A DNA stretch of 64,000 nt from Lytechinus variegatus (GCF_018143015.1 NC_054743.1:29723934-29787933), one strand, 5' to 3'; shown: positions 27,001 to 35,460, numbered from the stretch's first letter. Made by a program: numbers and translations. The notes: generated by a model not told the origin, from the sequence alone.

Positions 27001-27059
27001 TCTGCATCCAGAGCCTTGTTCTTGAATAACCTGAAGTGTTCTTTGTTAGACGATGCCAT
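5893..27059 (-). CDS. KPNA6: Importin subunit alpha, KPNA1/5/6 class (13 coding exons)
   Basis: Adapter that binds basic nuclear localisation signals in the cytoplasm and importin beta through its N-terminal IBB domain. It is recycled by CAS with RanGTP. Coding exons (high to low): 27059-26937, 21255-21175, 19123-19027, 17923-17832, 16287-16156, 15152-15064, 13825-13726, 12270-12107, 11165-11087, 9254-9129, 8506-8379, 7459-7284, 6077-5893. All junctions are GT-AG and phases join to 523 codons plus stop, near the usual 530-540. Residues 1-60 form the IBB (RRRREE, then [16 protein letters not shown]). Armadillo repeats follow, carrying the Trp/Asn NLS-binding ladder: [67 protein letters not shown]. 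An acidic tail follows, ending GFEF. The N-terminus (KEHFRLF) and C-terminus fit the alpha-1 class better than KPNA2 or KPNA3/4. Vertebrates have three co-orthologues, so the symbol is approximate. ATG is at 27059, 13 nt after a splice acceptor. Confidence 0.96.
6758..7160. mobile_element. GGGCCC-ended foldback element with internal duplication
   Basis: The left end reads CTTACAAAGAGTTACGATTG after a G/C run and the right end is the inverse (TTGTAACTCTTAG). The interior contains two direct copies of about 180 bp, each with CTACATGGAAATC, AGGAAATTTACATGAAGTCC and TAGAAAATATTTT. Same family as 13,409 and 43,887. Confidence 0.65.
7284..7459 (-). CDS. KPNA6: Importin alpha exon, ARM9 (residues 404-463)
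   Basis: 176 nt. Contains [20 protein letters not shown] and [11 protein letters not shown], followed by a charged loop. Confidence 0.95.
7780..8050 (+). mobile_element. tRNA-derived SINE (family A), head-truncated
   Basis: Starts just before a perfect B box (GGGTTCGAATCCC), then the family body (CCACATTGTGCTGCACTC, CCCAGGTGAGG, AATGGGTACC), and ends in an ATATTATTAT-like tail. The A box region is poorly preserved. Confidence 0.7.
8379..8506 (-). CDS. KPNA6: Importin alpha exon, ARM8 (residues 362-404)
   Basis: 128 nt. Contains [18 protein letters not shown]. Its upstream intron (8507-9128) is mostly trinucleotide repeat. Confidence 0.95.
8555..9050. repeat. Imperfect TCA/ATC trinucleotide array filling an importin alpha intron
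   Basis: Nearly continuous TCA/ATC units with interspersed CCA and GCA triplets. On the importin alpha transcript this reads as GAU/UGA repeats. Open frames through it encode only Ile/Ser/His or Asp/Met runs and are repeat translations. Confidence 0.93.
9129..9254 (-). CDS. KPNA6: Importin alpha exon, ARM7-8 (residues 320-361)
   Basis: 126 nt, phase 0. Begins [12 protein letters not shown] and contains [19 protein letters not shown], the minor NLS-site repeat. Confidence 0.95.
9945..10075. mobile_element. Diverged left end of a GGGCCC-type foldback element
   Basis: Contains TGGGTCCCATCTTGTGATTG, AAATCCATCATTGTCATAA and AAACAAAGAGGAGCACACTGG, the same order of words as the elements at 6,758 and 43,887. 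It could be the other end of the piece at 10,997-11,052, split by later insertions. Confidence 0.4.
10173..10780. mobile_element. Foldback element rich in GGTGTTGGTGTTG
   Basis: The left end has GGGCAATTTCAAGTACGGTG and the right end its inverse (AACACCAAACTTGAAATCACCC, quoted in part). GGTGTTGG words recur inside. No coding signature. Confidence 0.45.
10834..10996. mobile_element. Short MITE, CTGGGGAGCGTTTCAT ends
   Basis: 163 bp with perfect 16-bp terminal inverted repeats (CTGGGGAGCGTTTCAT and ATGAAACGCTCCCCAG). The interior repeats GACAAGT/ACTTGTC words, adding more inverted symmetry. It abuts the right end of a different element at 10,997. Confidence 0.8.
10997..11052. mobile_element. 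Right end of a GGGCCC-type foldback element
   Basis: Reads ATTTCCATAGTTGTGGTTGG and then CTTTGTAAGACGGGGCCC, the standard right terminus of the family. Confidence 0.55.
11087..11165 (-). CDS. KPNA6: Importin alpha exon, ARM6-7 (residues 293-319)
   Basis: 79 nt. Contains [19 protein letters not shown]. The donor is GTCAGT. Confidence 0.94.
12107..12270 (-). CDS. KPNA6: Importin alpha exon, ARM5-6 (residues 239-293)
   Basis: 164 nt. Begins [13 protein letters not shown], contains [20 protein letters not shown] and ends RRLVELLM across the next junction. Confidence 0.95.
12663..12955 (-). mobile_element. tRNA-derived SINE (family A), near full length
   Basis: On the minus strand: a tRNA-like head with TGGCCCAGTGGATAAG and GGGTTTGAATCCC, the body with GTGCTGCACTTGACC, GGTGAATGGGTACCC and GCATGAGCGCTG, then GGCGCTATATAAATGCC and an ATTATTATT tail. 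One of the best copies in the window. Confidence 0.82.
13030..13340. repeat. Dispersed repeat with two TGACCTTTGACCT motifs
   Basis: Perfect DR1-type words TGACCTTTGACCT lie at 13057-13069 and 13194-13206, about 137 bp apart. They are followed by ACCAAGTTTGAAGTTGATCC and CATCAAAGGGTTCTTTAG, the style of common invertebrate and fish interspersed repeats. The boundaries are not resolved. Confidence 0.5.
13409..13678. mobile_element. GGGCCC-ended foldback MITE
   Basis: Left end GGGCCCTGTCTTACAAAGAG; right end CGTAACTCTTTGAAAGACGG then GCCC, in inverse orientation. The subterminal GATTGATCCGATC and GACTGGATCGATC also pair. About 270 bp, no coding frame. Confidence 0.8.
13726..13825 (-). CDS. KPNA6: Importin alpha exon, ARM4 (residues 205-238)
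   Basis: 100 nt. Contains [18 protein letters not shown] followed by SPPPDF, a highly conserved family stretch. Confidence 0.95.
14389..14581. mobile_element. Small hAT-like non-autonomous element
   Basis: Starts CAGGGCTCGACATTA and ends with the inverse TAGTGTGGAGCCTTG. The interior repeats GGGCCACCAAA and GGCCCGGGGCAA. CAGGG ends of this kind are typical of hAT elements. No clear 8-bp target duplication is visible because a long T run follows the right end. Confidence 0.55.
15064..15152 (-). CDS. KPNA6: Importin alpha exon, ARM3 (residues 176-205)
   Basis: 89 nt. Translation [19 protein letters not shown], then a segment ending HLLA. A major NLS-site repeat. Ends in phase 2. Confidence 0.95.
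16156..16287 (-). CDS. KPNA6: Importin alpha exon, ARM2 (residues 132-175)
   Basis: 132 nt, phase 0. Contains [15 protein letters not shown] with the Trp and Asn of the NLS groove, and ends DDVQEQ. Confidence 0.95.
16457..16507. repeat. Perfect 15-bp-arm hairpin
   Basis: TTGTTCCAGTTGAAG at 16457-16471 is exactly inverted at 16493-16507, separated by 21 nt. It lies in an importin alpha intron, about 170 nt upstream (on the transcript) of the 16156-16287 exon. Confidence 0.8.
16670..16832. mobile_element. Diverged relative of the MITE at 10,834
   Basis: Shares TTTGATTTGCCGAGAAGCAC (versus TTTGATTGGTTGAGAGGCAC), GGACTTGT, ATAAAACCTCC and a right end CCTGAAATACTCCCAG. The left terminus is eroded. 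Confidence 0.55.
16975..17720. repeat. Repeat flanked by G-run / C-run ends
   Basis: Left end TTAACCCTAAAAGGACTGGG then a long G run. The right side has a C run followed by CCTGG and GGGTT words in the opposite sense. The interior is AT-rich with no coding frame and has two ATTTGCATATTT words. Related ends occur at 59,362-59,815. Confidence 0.4.
17832..17923 (-). CDS. KPNA6: Importin alpha exon, ARM1 (residues 101-131)
   Basis: 92 nt. Translation [19 protein letters not shown], then a segment ending NSVLQ, matching the first armadillo repeat of the family. Confidence 0.94.
17924..19026. other. Importin alpha intron without a recognised element
   Basis: AT-rich intron DNA with several TACATGTA words and A/T runs. 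No exon, RNA gene or clear element boundary was seen. Confidence 0.5.
19027..19123 (-). CDS. KPNA6: Importin alpha exon (residues 69-101)
   Basis: 97 nt. The translation contains [20 protein letters not shown], equivalent to the start of the armadillo region (ATQKFRKLLSK in vertebrates). Ends in phase 1. Confidence 0.94.
19240..19425 (-). mobile_element. tRNA-derived SINE (family A), 3'-truncated
   Basis: On the minus strand: TGGTCTAGTGGGTAGGACTC, then GGGTTCGGTTCCCG, then the shared body through GTGAATGATTACCAGG. The GCGCTATATAAAT tail is absent. Confidence 0.75.
20614..20825. repeat. TCA/ATC microsatellite
   Basis: Almost pure ATC/TCA units with frequent phase slips (TCATCAATCATC). On the importin alpha transcript strand it reads GAU/UGA. 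Confidence 0.95.
21175..21255 (-). CDS. KPNA6: Importin alpha exon, IBB end (residues 42-68)
   Basis: 81 nt, phase 0 at both ends. It begins LFKRRN, completing the IBB basic motif, then runs into a poorly conserved linker. The linker is shorter than in human KPNA6, which explains the slightly short protein. Confidence 0.93.
21380..21605. repeat. Imperfect TCA/ATC microsatellite with a short duplication
   Basis: Degenerate TCA/ATC tract. The phrase GAGCTTGGAC followed by TCATTATCATCA-like units occurs twice, about 50 bp apart, showing a local duplication inside the tract. Confidence 0.85.
22300..25330. repeat. Intron stretch dense in TACATGTA / GTACATGTAC words
   Basis: The self-complementary words TACATGTA and GTACATGTAC occur again and again (for example near 22430-22450, 22480, 22710, 23500, 24550-24570, 24795, 25265-25310), sometimes as GTACATGTACATGTA runs. 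No coding or RNA gene was recognised in this large importin alpha intron. Confidence 0.6.
23603..23868. repeat. G-run-bearing interspersed repeat
   Basis: Begins GGGGCAGATCCAGGATTTTC, has four long G or C runs and ACAAGCAAAAAAAAA, and ends at a C run with GGGTGTGCCAG. Overlapping open frames here are artefacts of the runs. The ACAAGCAAAAA phrase recurs at 27,527-27,730. Confidence 0.5.
25894..26560. repeat. Very long imperfect TCA/ATC/CCA microsatellite
   Basis: About 670 bp of TCA/ATC/ACC units, interrupted by phrases such as GTCACAAACTCACAATCACC that occur twice. Short TCA runs continue to about 26,625. Confidence 0.93.
26664..26921. mobile_element. Foldback element next to the first coding importin alpha exon
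   Basis: The left arm GTTTCATGAA ... CTATAAGCTACTGAA is inverted in the right arm TTTCAGTAGCTTATAAC ... TTTAATGAAA. A second GGGGAGTATTTCA-like end lies in the middle (26,799), so two related elements may be joined. It ends 16 nt from the exon donor at 26,937. Confidence 0.5.
26937..27059 (-). CDS. KPNA6: Importin alpha first coding exon (residues 1-41)
   Basis: Begins at ATG in [12 protein letters not shown] and ends ...KQKREEQ at a GTAAGG donor. It carries the first half of the IBB domain. The exon itself starts upstream at 27072, after TTTGCAG, so 13 nt are 5' UTR and a further 5' exon is implied. Confidence 0.95.
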
Positions 27060-27526
27060 GATTTGATTGTGCCTGCAAATCCAATGAAATTGATGGGAGA
27101 TAAATGTTTTAATCATTAGAATACAAATACAAAATAGAGTGACAATGATAATAACAATGCTTTTACATGTACTGTTTACAATCAAACCCTGCAGTGTCAT
27201 TACATTCATTTCACTGGCAATGTTCTCTTATTTTGCTCTTTTTTTATCATTGTTCTTTTAATTGCTCTTTGACTTTGTAAAAAAGTACAAAAATCTGTAA
27301 AATATACTACTTTCCAACAAGAATACATATAATCAAATAAAAAGTATGTTGAATTGATCAAAACAATAGGCTAATCAAAAGGGTGTTGTTGTTTAATAGT
27401 ACCGGTACCAGTATGATCAGACTCAGAGTTCACAACATGCTGAACATGTCCTATGATTGGTGAGCATCGCGCTTTAACCATGACATATAATTTTGAAATG
27501 TCTTCTTCTTTCTTTGGTTTTGATCA

Positions 27527-27730
27527 GTATGTAGGATTTTGGGGGGCAAATATTTTGGAGGATATTTCGTCTGCCCCCAAATTTGACAAGCAAAAATAAG
27601 AAAAAAAAAAGTAAAAAAAAATTGACAAGCAAAAAAAAAAAAGTCTTTTAAGTTTAATTTTTTTTATTTTAAGCTTAAATAAGACATTTCGTAATACCAG
27701 AAAAAAAATTACAAGCAAAAAAAAAGGTAC
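27527..27730. repeat. A-run repeat with ACAAGCAAAAA units
   Basis: TTGACAAGCAAAAA occurs twice and TTACAAGCAAAAA once, separated by A/T runs, after GTAGGATTTTGGGGGGCAAA. Same word set as 23,603-23,868. Confidence 0.45.
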
Positions 27731-27775
27731 GCTAGTGGTTTTGATGGCGATGGCAACCAGTATTCATATTTTTCG

Positions 27776-27862
27776 GTTATTTTTCCTTCCTTCTTTCCTT
27801 CCTTTCTTTCTTTCTTTTCTTTCTTTGCTTTTTTCTTTTCTTTCTTTCTTTCTTTCTCTCCT
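27776..27862. repeat. TTCC/TTTC pyrimidine tract
   Basis: About 85 nt of almost pure T/C on the plus strand, so the importin alpha transcript carries a matching A/G tract. Confidence 0.92.
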
Positions 27863-28257
27863 ATCAATACCATGTGTCCGTTTTTCCTACAGACAACAAT
27901 ACAAATGGTACTACATGTAGATCTCTGTCTTTAGATTAGACCTATCTACAAGATCTTAAAGTGCACAAACCCCAAAGCATGCCACATTTATGAACATGAG
28001 ATTCAGATTTTCATTCATCCGTCGACGTCGCACTGCGTCTGCACTCAACGTGTACCGGTATGCCTTTCTCTATCACACACATGCAGTAACGTAAGGCCTA
28101 GGCTATAAATCGCAAGACCCAGAGAACACGAGCAAAAACATTAGTACAGAACATCACTAAATAAAGCAATATACTACTATTTGAGTGTATTAAAGTGACA
28201 TGATCACTTTCCAGAATAAACAATCGTTACAAAGTTAGTAATCTCATACATACTCAC

Positions 28258-28370
28258 TCTTGGAAAATGTAGTATTTGAGGAGATAAAGTTGTCGATTTG
28301 AAGCCACAAACGACAAGATCGCCACACCGGTACGGTTCTTCACTACGCAATTTCCCTACGACGTATTCGT
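28258..28370 (-). other. Candidate non-coding first exon and promoter region of importin alpha
   Basis: The first coding exon starts with a splice acceptor, so an upstream exon is required. Here the minus strand offers a clean donor (GTGAGT after CCAAGA) at 28257/28258, with several CpGs just upstream (CGACGT, ACCGGTACGG). The upper boundary is a guess; no TATA box was recognised. Confidence 0.35.
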
Positions 28371-29210
28371 GGGTTTAGTACCAGTCTCTTATTTCTATTG
28401 TGAGTTTAAATCAGCACAGATATCAGCTGCTACAATGAGAGCGTCAATATACAAACTACTGGTTAATAAGTCTAACACTGGCAAAATATCCCCAAATCCT
28501 CCCACACGTCTGAAGACTGAAGAGGGGCAATACTCTTCTTTGAAGGGGGGGGGGGGGGGTAATTAATTGTTACTGTTCCCTTTTTTTATTCAGGAGAAAT
28601 GGTGATGACTGATACCACTTGCCACTGTACCTCGAAAACTTTCAGAGTGAGTGGGTTGAGTTTAATATAAAATATCATATCAAACAGCACGCAAACGGCA
28701 AGTATCCTTCTTATTCTTCTTCTTCTTCTTGCTGTCCTTCTTCTTCTTTATATTCTTCTTGCATATAATCATCTTCACATCTTGTTTATTGCTAATAGTA
28801 AATTCTGATTTTTGTTTTTCTTCGTTTTCATTAATATGTAACAGTATAATTTCATCATATTATTATCGTAAACATGTCGAGGACATACTAGATCAAGCTT
28901 TTGAGCTTTCGTGGGTGATCCTGTGCAAGCAGTGGCCCGTATCTAGGACAAGAAGTGCCCGTGGCAAGTGCAAAAATCGCGCCCCTATATCAATGCGAGT
29001 GTGGATGTTTTTCAACAGATGTTAGGGCGGAATAGTCTAACTGTTAAGTTGATATTATTTTATTCATAAACATGATTCGTATCTAACTTAACAACGAATG
29101 CAAGCACGGAGCGCGAGCTGAAAATTATTGATTTTCAGACCTGAAAAAGGAACATTTAAAAAGATCTTTTTTAGGGAATCATGAATAATCATGATAGGGA
29201 TCTCATTATA

Positions 29211-30293
29211 AAGGGGAAGTTCACCTTGAAGAAAAGGTTGTTGTAAAAATAGCAGAAAAAAATAATTAAAATAAATATCGGGAACAAATATTCAGGGTGA
29301 CTAGTTTGAGGAAAATCCGTTGAAAGATTAAGAAAGTTATTAGAATTTTAAATTTAGGATTTGTGACGTCATAACGAGCAGCTGCACAATATGAATTTCA
29401 TTTTTTAGTGGTTCCTGGTGATTTTTTTTTTGATGATGGGATGTGAAGTGATTTGTCTATTGATACACAAAAGGATTTTCAATTTTCTGAGAAAATAACA
29501 TTTCATCGATTTTTTTCCATTCCCTATGTATAAATGCTCCTCACATGATCAGTGACTTCAAAAATCAAATATTTGAAGTACAAGTCCTCCCCAGCAAAAA
29601 CTTGATTTGAATAAAAAGAGGAAAATTCAACAAGCATAACACTGAAAACACTGAAAATTTCATCAAAATTTGATGTAAAATAAGAAAGTTATGGCATTTT
29701 AATAATAAAGTTTCGCTTCATTTCACAAAAGCACATCTCGGTCGGTATCTAAATGAGTAACTGATGACATCACTCACTCGCTATTTCTTTTGTATTTTAT
29801 TATATGAAATATGAAATATTTTTCTTTTCTCGTCATTGCCATGTGAAATGAAGTTTCATTCCTCCCCGTAGAATTCCAATATTTTAACATTTTGTGCTTC
29901 AGGAAAGGAGGTCCTAATCGTCAAATTCATAAAAAATTGAAATATTGTATAATTAAAAAAAAAAAAAAAAATAGTGAGTGACATCATCGACTCTCTCATT
30001 TGGACGTAACTGGCTCGTTCATATAACTATTTTGTTACAAATAAGCGAAACTTTGAAATGTCATAACTTTCTTAGATTTTACATCTGATTTTGATGAAAT
30101 TTTCAGCATTGTGCTTGTCTGATTTTTCTCTATTGATTCAAATCAACATATTTCTGAGGTAGACTTGACGTTTAAAATTCTTATAACTTTTGAATTCTCT
30201 GATGGATTGTTCTCAAACCTTCGGCAATATTTTTTTTCTGCTTTTTTTTTTTTTTTTACAATATTCGGCTTTTTGTCACGGTGAACTTCCCCT
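29211..30293. mobile_element. Foldback element with AGGGGAAGTTCACC ends
   Basis: 14-bp perfect terminal inverted repeats (AGGGGAAGTTCACC; GGTGAACTTCCCCT). Pairing continues inward with GTAAAAATAGCAG against its inverse and GTTATTAGAATTTTAAA against TTTAAAATTCTTATAAC. A second family (29,578-30,170) lies inside it. Confidence 0.75.
29578..30170. mobile_element. CAAGTCC-ended foldback element (family F), nested
   Basis: Left end CAAGTCCTCCCCAGCAAAAA; right end TTTCTGAGGTAGACTTGACG in inverse orientation. Subterminal words AACAAGCATAACACTGAAAA and AAGAAAGTTATGGCATTTTA, with their inverses, identify the family seen at 32,898, 55,563 and (diverged) 61,531. Confidence 0.75.
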
Positions 30294-30676
30294 GTAGGAA
30301 AATCGACCTACTTTTTTTTTTTTACCAACAATAAGATCTTATAAAGACTTAATATTCTAAACACTTTTTTGTATATCTTTAACATGATGCATAAAAGATA
30401 CCAGCGAGCGAAGCGCGCTTATACAAATTTGGACCCTTTTATAAAAAAAAGATATACTATTTTTTTATATAGATTTTGACACTGACAGCAAATTCCTCCC
30501 ACCCGATATTTCTTTCCTTTCCCCTTTCTTTCGTGTTCCTCAAACCCCATCTGTCTAGTTTGGAAGAATGTTTTTTTTATATATATCATAACTTAAAAAA
30601 AAATGAACATTCGTTGACGTTAAAGTTATTTTGTGAGTGTTAAGTGTATACTTTATCAATGGATACCCGGCTAGGT

Positions 30677-30677
30677 G

Positions 30678-30708
<31 letters not shown>

Positions 30709-30720
30709 TTGGGGGGGGGA
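30677..30720. repeat. GT run followed by T run and G run
   Basis: About eight GT units, then about 20 T, then about nine G. Confidence 0.9.
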
Positions 30721-30770
30721 TTCCACCATGGGGGAACAGCCAAAACTTCGAATACAAGTATACAAGTTCA

Positions 30771-30992
30771 CACTGTAAAAAATGAAGTGCTAATTTCACT
30801 GTGCTTGTATAGTAACTGCACTATACGAGTGTTGATTTTCTAGTTTAAATTTGAACGAGAAAATCAGTAACTGCACTATATGGAGTGTTGATTTTCTAGT
30901 TTAAATTTGAACTAGAGTATATCAGCAATAAAATAGTGCAGTCCCAATACAAGCACTGTAAGTGCTAAATTAGCACTTCATTTTTCACAGTG
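30771..30992. mobile_element. CACTG-ended element (CACTA/EnSpm-like MITE)
   Basis: 222 bp. Left end CACTGTAAAAAATGAAGTGC, right end GCACTTCATTTTTCACAGTG. Inside are two direct copies of about 46 bp starting CAGTAACTGCACTATA or AGTAACTGCACTATA and containing GTGTTGATTTTCTAG. CACTG ends suggest CACTA-type transposons, but no target duplication was confirmed. Confidence 0.65.
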
Positions 30993-32897
30993 CATGTAAA
31001 ATGTTTTTTTTTTGCTCCCGCCCCCAATCACGACTCCCCGTTTGTCGGACTTTTCAGTTTGATTTTGAATGGTTCTTTGCACTCCATATTTTTTGTAAAA
31101 TGATAATAACATTATGAAATAGATCATGAATGCAACAAAACTGACAATTAGTCTGTCATATTTGGAAGATGATTTTATTCTTCTGGTCTCAGGCACCGTA
31201 TCGAAGAAAATATTATAGAAGCAGGCCCTATCGGGTTTAATAAGATATTCAGAATGGTATTCAACGAAATCCGACTAGAGAATAATGTTGGTCATAACAG
31301 AATAACATGATAATAATAAAGCCAGATATGAGTAAATGAGAGCAAATAAACTTATTTAGGGTATTTTTTCCCCAAAGCTTGTTTTTAAAGACTAGCCATA
31401 CGTGTTTATGTCCTCCAAGATTTTTTTTCCCAGGGGCTTTGTTTCTGAAAAGTGTTCGGGTTCTTCCCAATTGTGGAATATTGACCCCATAACTGCACTG
31501 GGGACATCACTCATAATGAATATAGTTTTGTATTTTTTGTTGTATATTTAAGCTAATTGTTAGAAACTAGACAAAACTTGTTTAGGGACAAAAATGTGTA
31601 ATGTTTAGGGGGTTATTTTGCACACAGAGAAAAACTTGTTAAGGGGGTGTTTGGAAATAATTTGGTCATGCATGTGCACAGCAATACATTTGACTGCTCC
31701 CCTGGGGGCATTCGTTGCACACAATGTTCAATACCAATCTTTGAAAAAGATGTAACGGCCCTAAAATTGTCACCGATTTTTTTTACACATTTACTCACTG
31801 AGCCCCCTCCCCAAAAGGTGGCCCATGTATGGATATTTAGATCTCTATGGATTGTCCCCATTGCGCCTTTTAAAATTGGCCTCAATAAAAATGTATAGAA
31901 TTAGAAATAAAATAATAGTTATGAAGCAATCTATTTTTTGTCGTGAGAAGTCAAAATCCTTACCTATACGCCCTAAAATTTTCAGCAGAGAAAGAAAAAA
32001 AATCGTTCTTCTCTTCCTACCACTCATTGTTTTTTTTTTTAAACACATTTTATTGCCCGATCTCTCCCTTTTTTTTTGGGGGGGGGGGTATGGAGTGGTA
32101 AATATTTTGACCCATTTTGAGGGTGTCGAACGGATCGAAATACGCCATCCCCATTTTTATTATGCGATGCGCACAATTTTAGTGGTCTAGCGCCATCTGT
32201 AGTTGAGTCATTCAAATTGTTTGTGCGCGGTAGTTGGAGATTTCGTGGAGATTTTCATCTTTTTATTACATTACAAGCTAGATGCGAGATCAGGATAGGA
32301 TATTCTGCTGACACTTTCACTGTCAATTAATTCTATGGATAGATATTCAACATACGCTTCGGTAATGATTTTGTACCTTTTGCAAATTTTCAGCTTCCAT
32401 TTTTTTGTGTGCAGTCCGAGACGTGCCATTTTGTGTTAGTTATTGCCGGATAAATGTTGACTGACGTTTTTGTTACTTTAATTTTTGTTTTATTTTTAAA
32501 CAGATATTTATTTTTGGGCCTTATGTTACCATTGTAGCTTGATATGGAAGTGGTCTGTCTTTACCAAATTATAAAGCTTTATTGATATAACTTATAAATA
32601 TGTTAACAAAAAAGAAAGAAAGTTTACTTTAAAAAATCATTCACAACCATGACAACTTGACTCTTGCCAGTCTTGGGACTTGAGTTGAACTTTGAAGATT
32701 TTTTTTGTCAAGAATTGAGACAGACAGTCTGTCCATCATGTCATGATCATCTTGTCTTGATCATGTCTGAGTCGGTATAAATTGTTGGGAATCAGCTCCG
32801 AGGGGCTAAAAATAAAGGAAAACTGCCATTGGCATTGTCACTTCAGATTCGCATCCAGAATGAGTGGCCCCGGAGTGGCCATGCCCACTCATTAAAC

Positions 32898-33476
32898 TAA
32901 AGGTCAAGTCCACCTCAGAAAAATGTTGATTGAATCAATAGAGAAAAATCAGACAAGCACAATGCTGAAGATTTCATCAAAATCGGATGTGATTGTGAAA
33001 TAAGAAAGTTATGACATTTCAAAGTTTCGCTTATTTTTAACAAAATAGTTATATGAACGAGCCAGTTACATCCAAATGAGAGTGTCACTGATGTCACTCA
33101 CTATTTCTTTTGTTTTTTATTGTTTGAATTATACAATATTTCAATTTTTACGAATTTGACGATTAGGACCTCCTTGCCTGAAGCACAAAATGTTAAAATA
33201 ATGGAATTCCACGTGTTCAGGGAGGAATGAAATTTTATTTCACATGACAATGACGAGAAAATCAAAATATTTCATTTTTCAAACAATAAAAAACAAAAGA
33301 AATAGTGAATGAATGACATCATTGACTCTCTCATTTTGTGAAATTAAGCGAAACTTTGAAATGTAATAACTTTCTTATTTTACATCCGATTTTGATGACA
33401 TTTTCATTGTTATGCTTGTTGAATTTTTCTCTTTTTATTCAAATCAAGTTTTTGTTGGGGTGGACTTGTCCTTTTA
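32898..33476. mobile_element. Family F foldback element
   Basis: Left end AAAGGTCAAGTCCACCTCAG; right end GGGGTGGACTTGTCCTTTT. Contains AAGAAAGTTATGACATTTCA and the inverse TGAAATGTAATAACTTTCTT, and ATGAACGAGCCAGTTACATC. About 580 bp, no coding frame. Confidence 0.78.
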
Positions 33477-33479
33477 ATG

Positions 33480-35460
33480 AACAAGACAAGGTTATGTCAA
33501 CCCTGTTCTCAGTCACTCATTCTATGAACAAGGTTATGATATAAAATTATAATCTTGTTCTCTGTTACTCCTCCCTGTGTGGTGAAACAAGGTTGGCAAT
33601 GTTTGGCTTATTTTCTCTTTTTCTTTGAGACAAATGCCTGATTTTTTGACACTGTCAGGTTCCATTACAGCTATTCATCATATAATTTGGCTCTTAAGTA
33701 AATTTGATTCTTTAAATTATTTTTTTCTTAATTGAAAATAGAGATTGAAAAACTACAATTATTGTGCCATTTTTACTTTCCACCAAAATATGCCCAAAAT
33801 TCAAGTTTTCAAGCACCCTGGTGAATACAAAAATTACCCCAAGTTACTAATGAAAAATAACTTTAAACTGTATGGAAATTAGTATTTTTGGTCACAAAAG
33901 TGATATTTTAATGATTTTTTAAATTGTGTGCTGTGTACAACATTGGCATACCATAGTCCGACCTATAGATTCCCCACAGGCAGGATGGTAATGACCCTTG
34001 GCACTCATTCAATGAACAAGGTTATAATATAACCTTGTTCTCAGTTATATCTCCATGTGTGGCAAAATAAGGGTGGCAATGTTTGGCTTATTTTCTCTTT
34101 TTCTTTGGGGCAAATGCTTGATTTTTTTACACTGACAGTTTCCATTACATCTATTATTCATACAACTTGGCTCTTATTTAAATTTGATTCTTTAAATCAT
34201 TTCTTTCTTAATTAGAAATAGAGATCAAAAAATGAAAATTTTCTTGCCATATTACTTTCCACCAATAGAGGGCGTACACAAATATATGCCCAAAATTCAA
34301 GTTTTTGAGCGCTCTGGTGAATGAAAAATTATTCCCAAGTTACTAATGAAAAACAAATTGCAACTGTATGGAAATTAGTAATTTTGGTCACAAAAGTGAT
34401 ATTTTAATGATTTTTTAAAGTGTGTGCTCTGTACAACATTGGCATACCATAGTCCTACCTCTAGATTCCCCACAGGCAGGGTGGTAGCAGTGAACAAGTG
34501 ACCCTTGGGTGGTTCTCAGTTACATCTCCATGTGTGGCAAAATAAGGCTGGCAATTTTGGCTTATTTTCTTTTTTTCTATGGGACAAATGCTTGATTTTT
34601 TTTCACTGTCAGTTTCCAATACAGCTATTCATCGTATAACTTGGCTCTTATGTAAATTTGATTCTTTAAATTATTTTTTCTTTATTAAAAATAGAGATTG
34701 AAAAATGAAAATTTTCTTGCCATATTACTTTCCACCAATAGAGGGCATACACAAAAATATGCCCAAAATTATGAACAATGATTATGAGTGACATTGAAAG
34801 ATAAATATTGAGTGTGAGATACTTTCCAATGCCTCGGACTATATCTTTTGGTTATGCTTGCCTCCCTGTTTACTAGAAATCCATCCCATGATGCATTGCA
34901 TTCATTAACCATAAAGGTATGTGTTGAATATGTTTTGTGTGTTTTATGGACTTTGGCTTTGCCACTCATTCAATGAACAAGGTTATGATATAACCTTGTT
35001 CTCTGTTACTACATGTATTCCCTGTGTGGTGAAATAAGGTTGGCAATATTTGGCTCATTTTCTCTTGTTTTTGGTGGACAAATGCTTGATTTTTGACCCT
35101 CAGTTTCCATTACAACTATTCATCACATAACTTGGTTCATTAGTAAATTAAAGTCCTTTATTTTTTTCTAAATTGAAAATAGAGATTGAAAAATGACATT
35201 TATTTTAAAATTTTCTTTTCACAATAGAGGGCCTGCACAAAAATATGCCAAAAATTATTTTTTCAGTGCTCCGGATCTGGTGAATACAGGTGCAATAATG
35301 ATCCCCGCGTTACTATTGAAAAATAGATTGCAACTGTATGAAAATTCGTATTTTTTTGTTACAAAAGTGGCATTTTAATGAATTTTAAAGTGTGTGTTGT
35401 ACACTGCATATATCTACATTTGGATTCCCAACAGGCAGGGTAGTAGCAGTGAACAATTGG
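33480..35460. repeat. Tandem array of about 480-bp units (four units)
   Basis: Units share, in order: AACAAGGTTATGATATAACC (palindromic), TGTGTGGTGAAATAAGG, TTTGGCTTATTTTCTC, TGCTTGATTTTTTGACACTG, CCAATAGAGGGCGTACAC, TATGCCCAAAATTCAAG, AAAAGTGATATTTTAATGA and AGATTCCCCACAGGCAGG. The TGGCAAT landmark recurs at about 33,595, 34,074, 34,549 and 35,041. In unit 3 the second half is replaced by about 190 bp of unrelated sequence (34,775-34,965). Confidence 0.82.

Larger units (their letters stand above)
28371..32150. other. Intergenic region between importin alpha and CEP57
   Basis: No coding exon was recognised. Contents: a TTC-rich tract at 28,700-28,760, nested foldback elements at 29,211-30,293, a GT/T/G low-complexity block at 30,677-30,720, a CACTG-ended element at 30,771-30,992, and AT-rich unique sequence. 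Confidence 0.5.

Noticed and set aside
33480-35460. CRISPR-like array
   Set aside because: Units are about 480 bp, AT-rich and in a eukaryotic intron-rich locus; no short repeat-spacer pattern.
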